64,000 nt of DNA from Gramella sp. MT6 (GCF_019357415.1 NZ_CP048410.1:806001-870000); one strand, 5' to 3'; shown: positions 17,460 to 28,956, counted from the stretch's first letter. The notes: generated by a model from the sequence alone, not told the origin. Numbers and translations are program-made.

Positions 17460-18246
17460 ATGGTATCTGGATTTTGTAGGAGATAATGGAGAGGCTTTAA
17501 TAGGCTATTCGGCAAAATTAACATGGCATGGGTTCACGGCAAATTACACCAGTTTAATTCATAAGGTCCCCGGAGAAGATGTAAAGCTGAGCACACATTT
17601 TCGGAAGTCTCAACTTCCTTTGAAAAAGGATGGCATCATCACATGGAAGGATAATAAACTGGAGGTCTCAGGCAGTTGGGAAGCTACCGCCAAATCTATA
17701 GAAAACAGAATTTATGATTCTGAAAACGGATATCTGGATTGGAAGTGCTATCAGCCTGCCTCAAGGGTAAAACTTAAAATAAAAGGCAGCTTGCTTGAAG
17801 GCAGCGGATATGCCGAGCAACTTGTTCTCACCGCGCTTCCCTGGAATATCCCGATGAACCACTTGCGCTGGGGAAGATTCCACTCTTCAAATAACACCCT
17901 GGTTTGGATTGAGTTAAAAGAGAAAGATAAAAAACAGTGGTTATGGCTTAATGGTGAAAGTATCCCTGATGGGATCATAGAAAATGACCGAATTTTATCA
18001 AGAGAAGAGAATTTTCAATTAATACTGGATCGCAAAATAGTTTTAGAATCTGAAAAAAAGATATATCAGGTAGTGCAAATACTGCTGAAATTCCTACCTG
18101 GTTTTAATAAGATAATGCCAGTAAAGTTTCTAATGGCCGACAATCACAAATGGCTTAGCAAGGGAGAATTTCAGAAAGGCAGTTCTGGGATCGAAAATGG
18201 TATGGCCATTCATGAATGGGTGAATTTTAACCCTGAGTCGCTATGA
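17431..18246 (+). CDS. CrtC/AttH-like lipocalin-fold protein
   Basis: A 271-residue soluble protein without a signal peptide. It resembles the hydroxyneurosporene synthase / AttH group, with double lipocalin-like barrels: DWKCYQPASRVKLKI, then GSGYAEQLVLTALPWNIP and LRWGRFHSSNNTLVWIELKEKD, which takes the place of the CrtC 'G.GY.D..WG' core. CrtC hydrates a terminal double bond of acyclic carotenoids; whether this one does is inferred mainly from its pairing with a prenyl synthase. It overlaps the upstream gene by 29 bases and the ABC ATPase by 4. Confidence 0.6.
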   Translation: MKKSNIHLNKWYLDFVGDNGEALIGYSAKLTWHGFTANYTSLIHKVPGEDVKLSTHFRKSQLPLKKDGIITWKDNKLEVSGSWEATAKSIENRIYDSENGYLDWKCYQPASRVKLKIKGSLLEGSGYAEQLVLTALPWNIPMNHLRWGRFHSSNNTLVWIELKEKDKKQWLWLNGESIPDGIIENDRILSREENFQLILDRKIVLESEKKIYQVVQILLKFLPGFNKIMPVKFLMADNHKWLSKGEFQKGSSGIENGMAIHEWVNFNPESL

Positions 18247-18842
18247 TCCTGAAATTAGAGAACATATCTAAATCCTATGCTAAAAAGCCAGTGCTAAAGG
18301 ATGTTTCTTTTCAATTGGAAGAGGGAACTCTAACCGGAATTGTAGGTGAGAACGGTTCAGGCAAATCTACCTTAATGCGAATTATCGCGGGAGATATTAG
18401 TGGCAACAGGGGAAAGGTTCAGAAGAATGGTAAAACAGGTTATTGCCCACAGGAACCTATACTCTTTCCTGAAATCACTGTGCAGGAACATTTCAGATAC
18501 TTCTCTGCAGCATATTATATTGAACCGGAAGTTTTAAATGAGAGAGTGGAAGTACTTCTTGAACATTTCAACTACCGTAAGTATTACAAGACAAGGATTA
18601 GCAAATTAAGCGGGGGTACCCGGCAAAAACTCAATCTATCCATTGCCCTGCTCCATGAGCCAGAACTCCTGATCCTGGATGAACCTTATAACGGCTTTGA
18701 TTGGGATACTTATCTTAAGTTCTGGGATTACACCAAAAGTCTTAAGGAGAAAGGATGTGCCGTTTTGGTGGTATCACATCTAATAAGTGAAAAGAAAAAA
18801 TTTGACCGGATATATAAACTTGAAAATGGAATCCTGAGATGA
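18243..18842 (+). CDS. ABC transporter ATP-binding protein
   Basis: A compact 199-residue ATPase with Walker A GENGSGKST (near residue 37), Q-loop in GYCPQEPILFPE, signature LSGGTRQKLNLSIAL, Walker B LLILDEP and an H-loop VVSHL. It has the look of the ATPase of a small ABC exporter of the lipid or drug type. The permease partner is the next gene, with a 4-base ATGA overlap. Its place after a prenyl synthase and CrtC-like gene suggests that it moves the lipid they make. Confidence 0.9.
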   Translation: MILKLENISKSYAKKPVLKDVSFQLEEGTLTGIVGENGSGKSTLMRIIAGDISGNRGKVQKNGKTGYCPQEPILFPEITVQEHFRYFSAAYYIEPEVLNERVEVLLEHFNYRKYYKTRISKLSGGTRQKLNLSIALLHEPELLILDEPYNGFDWDTYLKFWDYTKSLKEKGCAVLVVSHLISEKKKFDRIYKLENGILR

Positions 18843-19600
18843 AAATCAACCGCATCCATACCAGTTTATCTATGATCTTGAAGATGCTTCTTCGGAGAAA
18901 GATCGTTATCATCCTGATCCTGATTATTCCCACGGTTTTTCTGTCTATCGTAGAATTTACTTCTGCTGAAAGAGTCATTCATTTCCAGCTCGCCTCAGTA
19001 GGTGATCAGGTATTCATAAATATGCCCGAGAAGAGTATTTCTTTTATTTTCTTCTCGGTGGCATCGGCCGGGTTTCTGGTCTCATTCCTGGCTCTTAATC
19101 TTATTCAGAAAAATCACAATGCCAACAAAAGACTGGTCCTTTGCGGTTATCATCCTCTTGAATTACTTACCTCTATTTTACTCGTGCTTCTATTGACAAT
19201 CCTTCTTATATCAATTTATATCGGACTATTAACCATTGCTTTTACCCATATTGACCATCCGGTTGGTTTTACCCTGAGCCTCGCACTTATAGGCTTCGTG
19301 TATGGCAGTTACGGACTCGCCGTGGGAAGCCTGGTAAAGGGCGAACTTGAGGCTATTCTTTTGATAGTATTGCTGGTAAACATCGATGTAGGCTGGTTGC
19401 AAAATCCTATTTTCTATGCTGGTGCTCAAAACCAGATAATCATTGAATTTCTTCCCGCATATTTTCCTTCCCAGGCATCAATTGTTAAAGCGTTTACCAA
19501 TTATTCTGCAGTATCTGCAAGCCTGAACGCGATCCTATATGGGGTGATCTTTTTGATTATTTCCATGCTCGTTTTCTTCTATAAAATGCGGACAAAATGA
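18839..19600 (+). CDS. ABC transporter permease-like membrane protein
   Basis: A 253-residue integral membrane protein with about six helices: one after a basic N-terminus (MLLRRKIVIILILIIPTVFLS), four in the middle, and one at the end (ILYGVIFLIISMLVFFY). This is the usual layout of an ABC-2-type permease, where a large loop follows helix 1. The long loop at residues 40-65 faces outward. No name-giving motif is seen, and the role rests on size, topology and its overlap with the ATPase gene. Confidence 0.75.
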   Translation: MKINRIHTSLSMILKMLLRRKIVIILILIIPTVFLSIVEFTSAERVIHFQLASVGDQVFINMPEKSISFIFFSVASAGFLVSFLALNLIQKNHNANKRLVLCGYHPLELLTSILLVLLLTILLISIYIGLLTIAFTHIDHPVGFTLSLALIGFVYGSYGLAVGSLVKGELEAILLIVLLVNIDVGWLQNPIFYAGAQNQIIIEFLPAYFPSQASIVKAFTNYSAVSASLNAILYGVIFLIISMLVFFYKMRTK

Positions 19601-21474
19601 AAACACTAACAACATTTACAGGTAAATTTCTGTATGCCATTACTTTTCTCGTCATAATTCCCGTTATTTTATGGCTTTGGGCAAAGTACACTGAAGAGCT
19701 TATAAGTTTTCCTGCCATTGGTTCTGAAAATGCCGGGTGGGCATTTTTTATTGGTGGATGGTTGCTCATGATCTGGGGAATGTACTCTCTCAAGGTCTAC
19801 GGAAAAGGACTCCCTATGAATGCCTATCCCCCCGAAAAACTGGTAAATAAAGAAGCTTACCGGTTTCTTCGCCATCCTATTTATTGGGGCTTTGGAATTC
19901 TATTGACAGGGTTCTTTATTTTAACCAATTCAGCAAGCGGACTCTGGCTGGTAACCCCAATCACAATCCTTTGTATGGTAGCCCTTGTAATGGGATTTGA
20001 AGCTATCGATCTTAAAAGAAGATTTCCAGATCAAACTATCACTACATTTTTTGAACTCCCGGAAAACTCAAAAGAAAATCCAGGAATAACGCAACGCCTG
20101 GCCTCACTGTTTTTGGTAACAGTCCCATTACTTATTTGTAATTTTTTAATTTCCAGGGTCATTGATTTTGATATTCCTACCAGCTTTGAAATGCAATTAA
20201 AATTGCCATCTTTTACTCAAAATGAGTATCTACCTCTTTTAGGAATCGGTTTTTTACTGGTCACACCTTTTCTTCTTAAAACCAAAAGACTTTTGCGGCA
20301 TTGGACAATTTCCGGACTACTAGGTTTGAGTTTTTATATTTTCGGTGCTTTCCTCTATCCGGAAATAGTAGCAGTATACGTTGCTCCTTATAATTCTATT
20401 GTTTACCTGGTGCCTGTTTTCCTATTGCTAATTTCATTAAAAGCCATTTTCAAACAATCAAAAGGTTTAGGAATACTCTTTGGCCTTATTGCTCTTATTC
20501 TGGTCATTCTGCAAATAAGCTATACGTTTTCGGCGGTGCTTACCTTAAGCGTCTCTTTGATCATTTTCCTTTTTGCCGATAATTATTTCGAGATCTGGGT
20601 CTTATTAAAAAATATGGCTGAAGAAATAGCTAATTCCTGGAATGAATGGGTATTTGGCAATGTGAGGATCATAAACCACGGTTTTTATGTTGGTTTCGGA
20701 AGTTTCCTGGGTATTCTGATCGCGGGAATTTTAGTAGGAGATTTTTATGCCTGGGGAATCTTGATCTTCGCGGTAGTTGTGATCATCTTTTCGGCACTAT
20801 GGGCACAGGTCATTGAAGGTTCTGAAAAACTTAAAAGGCCCTATGGCTATTATGGCGCACTGGTAGGAATTATTTTTGCCAGCCTGGTAGTCTGGTTAAT
20901 GGGATATAATGTTTGGGTGCTTATTGGTGTGATCTCTGTGATTATGCCGTGGGTGCAGGCTATTGGCAGATTCCGTTGCCTGGTAAACGGCTGTTGTCAT
21001 GGAAAACAGGTTCATAATCCTGACATTGGAATCAGATATTATCATAATCGCTCTAGAGTTTGTGGTATCTCTCATATGAAAGGTGAACTTCTTCATCCCA
21101 CCCCGCTTTATTCGATGATTTGGCTGTTTTTGGTCGGATTAGTTTTACTATCCCTTTGGAATAATGGCTTCTCAATGTCCTTTATTTTTGGTCTTTATCT
21201 AATTCTCACAAGTATTGGCAGATTTGTAGAGGAAGCTTATAGAGGTGAAGTTCAAACGCCCATTATAAAAGGTCTTCGGTTATATCAATGGACCGCTATA
21301 ATATCATTTGCTATCGGAATTGTGATGACCTGTATTCCTGTAAATACGGTGATCACAACATCCAATTTTGGATGGGAAACTGTTTTATCGGCTGTATGCG
21401 GCGGACTGTTCACGACTTTTGCCATGGGAGTTGATTTTCCCAATTCCAATGCGCGATTTTCTAGACTGGTGTAG
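19597..21474 (+). CDS. Fusion membrane protein: ICMT-like methyltransferase + Lgt-like transferase
   Basis: A 625-residue polytopic membrane protein made of two enzyme-like parts. Residues 40-150 resemble isoprenylcysteine carboxyl methyltransferase / PEMT-type membrane methyltransferases (YRFLRHPIYWGFGILLTGF, with the usual RHP-Y and a following acidic EAID). Residues 350-600 resemble prolipoprotein diacylglyceryl transferase: GRFRCLVNGCCHGK near 457-470, HPTPLYSMIW, and GRFVEEAYRGE near 542, the place of the Lgt 'RF..E..R' motif. A genuine lgt would be shorter and separate. It probably transfers or modifies a lipid group. It is last in the operon, with an ATGA overlap. Confidence 0.72.
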   Translation: MKTLTTFTGKFLYAITFLVIIPVILWLWAKYTEELISFPAIGSENAGWAFFIGGWLLMIWGMYSLKVYGKGLPMNAYPPEKLVNKEAYRFLRHPIYWGFGILLTGFFILTNSASGLWLVTPITILCMVALVMGFEAIDLKRRFPDQTITTFFELPENSKENPGITQRLASLFLVTVPLLICNFLISRVIDFDIPTSFEMQLKLPSFTQNEYLPLLGIGFLLVTPFLLKTKRLLRHWTISGLLGLSFYIFGAFLYPEIVAVYVAPYNSIVYLVPVFLLLISLKAIFKQSKGLGILFGLIALILVILQISYTFSAVLTLSVSLIIFLFADNYFEIWVLLKNMAEEIANSWNEWVFGNVRIINHGFYVGFGSFLGILIAGILVGDFYAWGILIFAVVVIIFSALWAQVIEGSEKLKRPYGYYGALVGIIFASLVVWLMGYNVWVLIGVISVIMPWVQAIGRFRCLVNGCCHGKQVHNPDIGIRYYHNRSRVCGISHMKGELLHPTPLYSMIWLFLVGLVLLSLWNNGFSMSFIFGLYLILTSIGRFVEEAYRGEVQTPIIKGLRLYQWTAIISFAIGIVMTCIPVNTVITTSNFGWETVLSAVCGGLFTTFAMGVDFPNSNARFSRLV

Positions 21475-21494
21475 GATCTTAAACCTTATAAAAC

Positions 21495-21526
21495 TAAAAA
21501 AGGTGGTCCAATAAGGACCACCTTCT
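21495..21526. terminator. Bidirectional terminator between the operon and katG
   Basis: GGTGGTCC and GGACCACC form a perfect 8-bp stem with a 5-base loop, flanked by an A-run on the left and CTTCTT on the right. It lies 20 bases after the last operon gene and 25 before the katG stop, so it can serve both converging transcripts. Confidence 0.8.
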
Positions 21527-21550
21527 TCAATTTATAAATTAGAATTTAGT

Positions 21551-24380
<2,830 letters not shown>

Positions 24381-25148
24381 ATGAAGATTAATTATAAAAA
24401 GGAAAGGCAATTAAACCTGCAAATAGCTTACGACGATAAATCTAACGATGCTTTTTTAAAGCAGCTTAAAGAATATAATGATCTGGAAACCCTTATTGAA
24501 AAGGGTAATGGAGATTTTCAGAATATTTTAAGGGTAATTTCATGGGTATCCTCCAGGTGGGAGGATGATGCATCTATCCTTAAGAAGGGAGGTAAAACAA
24601 GTAAAATTTTCAGAAAGGCGATTGGCACCAATAATCCAAGAGGGATCGAATATAGTTACATATTAAAGGCCTGTCTACGTTCACTTGGATATACTATCAG
24701 GACCATATTTTTAGAATCTAAAGACCGGAAAGACCTTAAAAAGGGAGAAAAACACATTTTCTTTGAAATTTATTTAAGCGATCAGGAAAAATGGTTTCTA
24801 ATAGATCCCCAATTTGACATTATCATCAAGAAAAACGGAGTGCCGCTTAATGCCGTTGAATTTCAACAGGTTCTATTAAATGAAGAGGAATTAGAAATAG
24901 ATAACTCTTCAGATCTTATAGATAGCATAGATTACCTCGAATGGATAGGTCCTTATCTATTCTATTTCACCACTAGTCTTAATAACGGAAGAATTAGCCT
25001 TTGCGACAGGATCTCTGGAAATAAAAAACGACTTATCCTGGTCCCGATAAATGAAAATCCTCCCAGGTATTTTAAGAACTTGATGAAAATGCGTATCAGT
25101 TTGGTAACCCATTCCATCACGGATTTTTATCCCCAATTGAACAATTAA
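24381..25148 (+). CDS. Transglutaminase-like protein lacking the catalytic Cys
   Basis: A 255-residue cytoplasmic protein. The middle part (residues 65-145) fits a transglutaminase-like fold: NPRGIEYSYILKACLRSLGY at the site helix, GEKHIFFEIYL with the family His, and WFLIDPQFD with the family Asp. The expected Cys at the start of the helix is absent, with Ile-Glu in its place. Cys nearby (KACLRS) is a turn and a half later and probably cannot replace it. Likely a non-catalytic member. No obvious operon partner. Confidence 0.55.
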   Translation: MKINYKKERQLNLQIAYDDKSNDAFLKQLKEYNDLETLIEKGNGDFQNILRVISWVSSRWEDDASILKKGGKTSKIFRKAIGTNNPRGIEYSYILKACLRSLGYTIRTIFLESKDRKDLKKGEKHIFFEIYLSDQEKWFLIDPQFDIIIKKNGVPLNAVEFQQVLLNEEELEIDNSSDLIDSIDYLEWIGPYLFYFTTSLNNGRISLCDRISGNKKRLILVPINENPPRYFKNLMKMRISLVTHSITDFYPQLNN

Positions 25149-25319
25149 AGAGGCTGGTTCAATTTTGCCTGGTTTTTCGAGAAATTAATTCTTTCGCTGA
25201 CCTTCCTTTCCATCTTTTACTTTTTGTCTATTAACTTTCTCTTTGGATATCCTGCGGGTTTAAAGCATACCTGAAATATCCAGGGTTAAATGTATCACAA
25301 ACCCGGTTTGAAATTAATG

Positions 25320-25333
25320 AATGAACGTTCATT
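25320..25333. promoter_or_regulatory. TetR-type operator AATGAACGTTCATT
   Basis: A perfect 14-bp palindrome 31 bases before the TetR ATG and just upstream of a -7 box, so a bound regulator would block transcription. The sequence is like known TetR/FadR-family sites built around TGAACGTTCA. Autorepression is inferred. Confidence 0.75.
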
Positions 25334-25337
25334 TTTA

Positions 25338-25345
25338 TAGCTTTG
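25338..25345 (+). promoter_or_regulatory. -7 promoter box of the TetR gene
   Basis: TAGCTTTG matches TAnnTTTG and stands 19 bases before the ATG and 4 after the palindrome. The nearest TTG, at 25308-25310, is 27 bases away, longer than usual. Confidence 0.6.
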
Positions 25346-25364
25346 TCGAAGATTTAAAAGTGCT

Positions 25365-25943
25365 ATGAACATTTCCTCAAAATCTGAAATAAAAAGAAAG
25401 GCATTAATAGCTGCTACTATTGAGCTGGTGAATAACCATGGTTTCCATGCAACCCCCATGTCTAAGATCGCAAAAATAGCCGGAGTTTCTGCAGGGACCA
25501 TATACCTGTATTTCGAGAATAAACAGGATCTCGTCAATCAGGTTTACCTGGAGGTAAAAGCTGCCTTTACAAGTTTTGCGTTCAGAAATTATGATGAAAG
25601 TATGAGCGTGGAAAAAGGATTTGAGATCATCTGGAAGAATATAGCAGAATTCAAATTACAGGAAGTTGAAGAGGCTTATTTTCTTTCGCAATGCGATAAC
25701 ACCCCCATAGTTGATGAACCGGGCAGGCAAGAAGGTTTAAAACACTTGCAGCCACTACTGGATCTTTGGGAAAAAGGACAGGAACAGGGAATCATTAAAC
25801 AGGTTTCTCCTTATTCCCTGTATGCTTTTAGCATCTATCCGGTTGCTTTTCTCATGAACATGCAGCAGCGTGGAGTTTATCAACTCACACCAGAACATAT
25901 AGAAGATGCTTATAAGATGGCATGGCACAGTATTAAAAATTAA
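25365..25943 (+). CDS. TetR-family transcriptional regulator
   Basis: A 192-residue DNA-binding repressor. The helix-turn-helix is in residues 8-55: AAIELVNNHGFHATPMSKIAKIAGVSAGTIYLYFENKQDLV is the typical TetR N-terminal pattern. The C-terminal half is the variable ligand-binding region. It is followed by the MDR oxidoreductase gene 11 bases later, so it probably controls itself and that gene. The palindrome upstream is its likely site. The inducer may be an electrophile or a quinone, by context. Confidence 0.92.
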   Translation: MNISSKSEIKRKALIAATIELVNNHGFHATPMSKIAKIAGVSAGTIYLYFENKQDLVNQVYLEVKAAFTSFAFRNYDESMSVEKGFEIIWKNIAEFKLQEVEEAYFLSQCDNTPIVDEPGRQEGLKHLQPLLDLWEKGQEQGIIKQVSPYSLYAFSIYPVAFLMNMQQRGVYQLTPEHIEDAYKMAWHSIKN

Positions 25944-25954
25944 AAATATTGAAT

Positions 25955-26956
25955 ATGAAAGAGACAAAAAAGATCTTATTGAACAGCCGTCCGGAAGGGA
26001 AACCGGACAATTCGAATTTCAAATTTGAAACTGAAAATATACCTGAACCTAAAGAAGGAGAATTACTTCTAAAATCGGTTTATGTATCTGTAGATCCATA
26101 TTTAAGGGGACGTATGAGCGATGCTCCTTCATATATTCCGCCATTTGAAGTGAACAAACCAATTAAATCACTGGTTGTTGCGGAAGTGCTGGAATCTAGG
26201 CATGATAATTTCAAAAAAGGTGATCACGTTTCCGGAATGCTGGACTGGAAAGAAGTGCAGGTAGCCAAAGGAGATGAAATGATGAAGGTAGACAAGGAAA
26301 AAGCTCCACTTTCAGCATACCTTGGAATCCTTGGAATGACCGGTCTTACTGCTTACCTCGGCCTTACTGAAATAGGTAAACCTAAAGAAGGTGAAACTCT
26401 CCTGGTTTCTGGCGCAGCCGGTGCAGTTGGTAGTACTGTAGGACAGATAGGGAAAATACTAGGACTAAGAGTGGTTGGTATTGCCGGTACCGATGAAAAA
26501 TTAGATATGCTGAAAGATGAATTCGGTTTTGATGAAGGTATCAACTACAACACCACCGAAAATATGAGGGAAGCGATCAAAAAAACGTGCCCGGATGGAG
26601 TTGATGTTTATTTCGACAATGTTGGTGGTGATATTTCAGACGCAGTCCTTTTCAACATCAATAAATTTTCCAGAACTGTGGTTTGCGGAGCAATATCAGT
26701 ATATAACGAAACATCCATTCCACAGAGCAACAGTGTACAACCATTCCTGATCAAGAAAAGTTCTCTGATGCAGGGATTTGTGATCTCAGATTTCGCAGAT
26801 AAGCATCCCCAAGGAGTAAAACAACTAGCCACATGGCTGCAGGAAGGAAAACTGACTTATACCGAGACGGTTCGTGAAGGATTCGACAACATTCCGCAGG
26901 CATTTCTGGATCTTTTTGAAGGGAAGAACAAAGGTAAAATGGTTGTAAAAGTATAA
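25955..26956 (+). CDS. MDR-family NADP-dependent oxidoreductase (CurA-like)
   Basis: A 333-residue zinc-free medium-chain dehydrogenase/reductase of the leukotriene-B4/curcumin-reductase group, which reduces double bonds of enones with NADPH. Signatures are VSVDPYLRGRMSD near residue 50, GMTGLTAYLGL, the Rossmann loop VSGAAGAVGSTVGQIGKI, and DVYFDNVGG. The frame is open back to a TTG at 25949, but the ATG at 25955 (MKETKK) is the better start. It forms a probable operon with the TetR gene. Confidence 0.9.
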   Translation: MKETKKILLNSRPEGKPDNSNFKFETENIPEPKEGELLLKSVYVSVDPYLRGRMSDAPSYIPPFEVNKPIKSLVVAEVLESRHDNFKKGDHVSGMLDWKEVQVAKGDEMMKVDKEKAPLSAYLGILGMTGLTAYLGLTEIGKPKEGETLLVSGAAGAVGSTVGQIGKILGLRVVGIAGTDEKLDMLKDEFGFDEGINYNTTENMREAIKKTCPDGVDVYFDNVGGDISDAVLFNINKFSRTVVCGAISVYNETSIPQSNSVQPFLIKKSSLMQGFVISDFADKHPQGVKQLATWLQEGKLTYTETVREGFDNIPQAFLDLFEGKNKGKMVVKV

Positions 26957-27007
26957 TTGAGCTCTTCGATTTGAAGCTCTCAATTTATGAAGTATTGAAA
27001 ATTAAGA

Positions 27008-27781
27008 ATGAAGTATTTATTAATTCTGGCTTTGGGTTTTAGCGCTATTACCGCGAACAGCCAGAAAGAGAAAGAAACTAATAACTTAAAAACAGAAAAG
27101 ACTATGAAAGTATTATTTGTATTAACATCGCATGACGAACTTGGCGACACAGGAGAAAAAACCGGGTTCTGGGTAGAGGAATTTGCCAGCCCGTATTACA
27201 CTTTACTGGACAAAGGTGCAGATATCACCGTGGCCACACCAAAAGGTGGAAAAGCTCCAATAGATCCAAACAGTGATACCGAAGACAATCAAACGGAAGC
27301 CACAAAGCGTTTTCACAAAGATGAAGCCGCGCAAAAAGTGATCAATACCACGAAGAAATTATCTGAAGTGAAAGCCGAAGGTTTCGATGCAGTTTTCTAT
27401 CCAGGTGGACACGGACCGCTTTGGGACCTTGCTAATGACAAAACTTCTATCGAACTGATAGAAACATTTAACCGTCAGGAAAAGCCTATCGCTTTTGTTT
27501 GCCACGCACCTGCTGCCTTGAAAGAGGTAAAAGGAACCGACGGTGAGCCACTGGTAAAAGGGAAAAAAGTTACCGGATTCACCAACACCGAGGAAAAAGC
27601 TGTGGAATTGACAGATGTTGTGCCTTTCCTTGTTGAGGATATGCTGAAGAAGAACGGCGGAATTTACTCAAAAGGTGACGACTGGGCAGAATATGTTCTT
27701 GTAGATGGAAATCTTATTACCGGTCAAAACCCGGCTTCTTCAGAACTTGTTGCTGAAAAATTATATGCCAAGTTGAAATAG
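27008..27781 (+). CDS. Exported DJ-1/PfpI-family protein (Hsp31-like)
   Basis: A 257-residue member of the class I glutamine-amidotransferase-like superfamily, near the Hsp31/glyoxalase III group. The nucleophile Cys is in FVCHAPAAL, preceded by the FYPGGHGPLWDL strand-turn; the metal or substrate-type Glu is in TSHDELGDTGEKTGFWVEE. Unusually, it opens with a signal peptide (MKYLLILALGFSAITANSQ). An internal ATG (MKVLFVLTS, codon 33) would give a cytoplasmic form without it. Likely removes reactive aldehydes such as methylglyoxal. Confidence 0.87.
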   Translation: MKYLLILALGFSAITANSQKEKETNNLKTEKTMKVLFVLTSHDELGDTGEKTGFWVEEFASPYYTLLDKGADITVATPKGGKAPIDPNSDTEDNQTEATKRFHKDEAAQKVINTTKKLSEVKAEGFDAVFYPGGHGPLWDLANDKTSIELIETFNRQEKPIAFVCHAPAALKEVKGTDGEPLVKGKKVTGFTNTEEKAVELTDVVPFLVEDMLKKNGGIYSKGDDWAEYVLVDGNLITGQNPASSELVAEKLYAKLK

Positions 27782-27802
27782 ACTTCTAAAAATTGAAAAT
27801 AT

Positions 27803-27833
27803 AAAGCCTGCAGAAATTCTGCAGGCTTTTTTT
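27803..27833 (+). terminator. Rho-independent terminator after the DJ-1-like gene
   Basis: AAAGCCTGCAG and CTGCAGGCTTT form a perfect 11-bp stem with a 5-base AAATT-type loop and a T7 tail. It lies 22 bases after the stop. Confidence 0.92.
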
Positions 27834-27960
27834 ATGATCCCTCATTGCGAGATCTCTCATTATGATTGAGTCCAAAACAAGTCTCTTAATCGCATGAAAA
27901 TGATTAATTTCGGCATCTGAATTGAAAAGCTTTTTTCAAACAGAAATCTTATTGAAATTG

Positions 27961-28461
27961 ATGAACAGACTTCAGGAAATAATAGGCAGGCTGCAACTTG
28001 AACCTCATCCCGAGGGCGGTTATTTTAAAGAAACCTATAGAAGTGAAGGGGAAGTAAATTCTGATAGCCTGGATTCATCTTACAAGTCGAACCGCAACTA
28101 CAGTACCTGCATATATTTTTTATTGACCTCTGATAGTTTTTCTGCTTTTCACAGGATCAAACAGGATGAGATCTGGCATTTCTACGATGGTTCGCCAATC
28201 AGGCTTCATACGATATCAGAAAATGGCGAGCACAATTCATATGTTATTGGAAGGGATATTTTTAAAGGAGAAGTTCCGCAGCTGGTAGTAAAAGGTGGTG
28301 CCTGGTTTGCGGCTGAAGTGATGCATGAAAATGATTTTTCCCTTGTGGGTTGCACCGTGTCACCGGGATTCAGTTTTGAAGATTTTGAGCTTCCTTCCAG
28401 GAAGGAACTTATCGCAAAGTTTCCTGAACATAAAACCCTGATCACAAAATTCACAAAATAA
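27961..28461 (+). CDS. Cupin-fold protein, DUF985 family
   Basis: A 166-residue soluble cupin. The start MNRLQEIIGRLQLEPHPEGGYFKETYRSE is the hallmark of the DUF985 (cupin_5) family, followed by STCIYFLLTSDSFSAFHRIKQDEIWHFYDG, whose two His and Glu probably bind a metal, and VVKGGAWFAAEV. Function is unknown; sugar-epimerase-like activity has been suggested for relatives. The frame is open to a TTG at 27922, but the ATG at 27961 is at the family position. Confidence 0.88.
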   Translation: MNRLQEIIGRLQLEPHPEGGYFKETYRSEGEVNSDSLDSSYKSNRNYSTCIYFLLTSDSFSAFHRIKQDEIWHFYDGSPIRLHTISENGEHNSYVIGRDIFKGEVPQLVVKGGAWFAAEVMHENDFSLVGCTVSPGFSFEDFELPSRKELIAKFPEHKTLITKFTK

Positions 28462-28524
28462 ACCTCTATAGATGCTTGCAATGAGTATCACAGGCATTGA
28501 TCAAAAAAGATTATTAGAATAGAA

Positions 28525-28953
28525 ATGAACGACAATATCACAGAAAATAATCAGGCTGAAACTTCAACCGAAAAAAGAACTGCTGAGGAGCTTCCCAAGT
28601 TTTATTCTAAAAGATTGATCCTGGTATTTTCAGGATTGTTTTCCATTTTATTCGGCACGGTCCTGCTATTAAGCAACCTGAAAAGAGCCGGAGAGAAAAA
28701 AGGAATATACCAGGTTCTGATCTTCACTTTTATATTTGTTGTCGGTATAATCTATACAATACAGTCGATGCCGGGTGCATCAAATTGGTCGGTTCCTTTG
28801 AATATCCTGGGAGCGATTATCCTTAACGAATATTTCTGGAACAGGTACTTGGGGAAAGATGTTGAATATGAAAAGAAAAGCTGGATAAAACCGGCAATAA
28901 TTTCTATGTGTATTAGTGTGCCGGCTTTCCTTGCTTTGGTCTATTTATCTTAA
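28525..28953 (+). CDS. Unknown membrane protein with four helices
   Basis: A 142-residue protein: 30 polar residues rich in Glu and Asn, then about four transmembrane helices (LILVFSGLFSILFGTVLLL, VLIFTFIFVVGIIYTI, VPLNILGAIILNEYFW and a last IISMCISVPAFLALVYL). No family is recognised. It starts 63 bases after the cupin gene and may share its transcript. It converges with the flavoprotein gene, 3 bases away. Confidence 0.7.
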   Translation: MNDNITENNQAETSTEKRTAEELPKFYSKRLILVFSGLFSILFGTVLLLSNLKRAGEKKGIYQVLIFTFIFVVGIIYTIQSMPGASNWSVPLNILGAIILNEYFWNRYLGKDVEYEKKSWIKPAIISMCISVPAFLALVYLS

Positions 28954-28956
28954 TTT

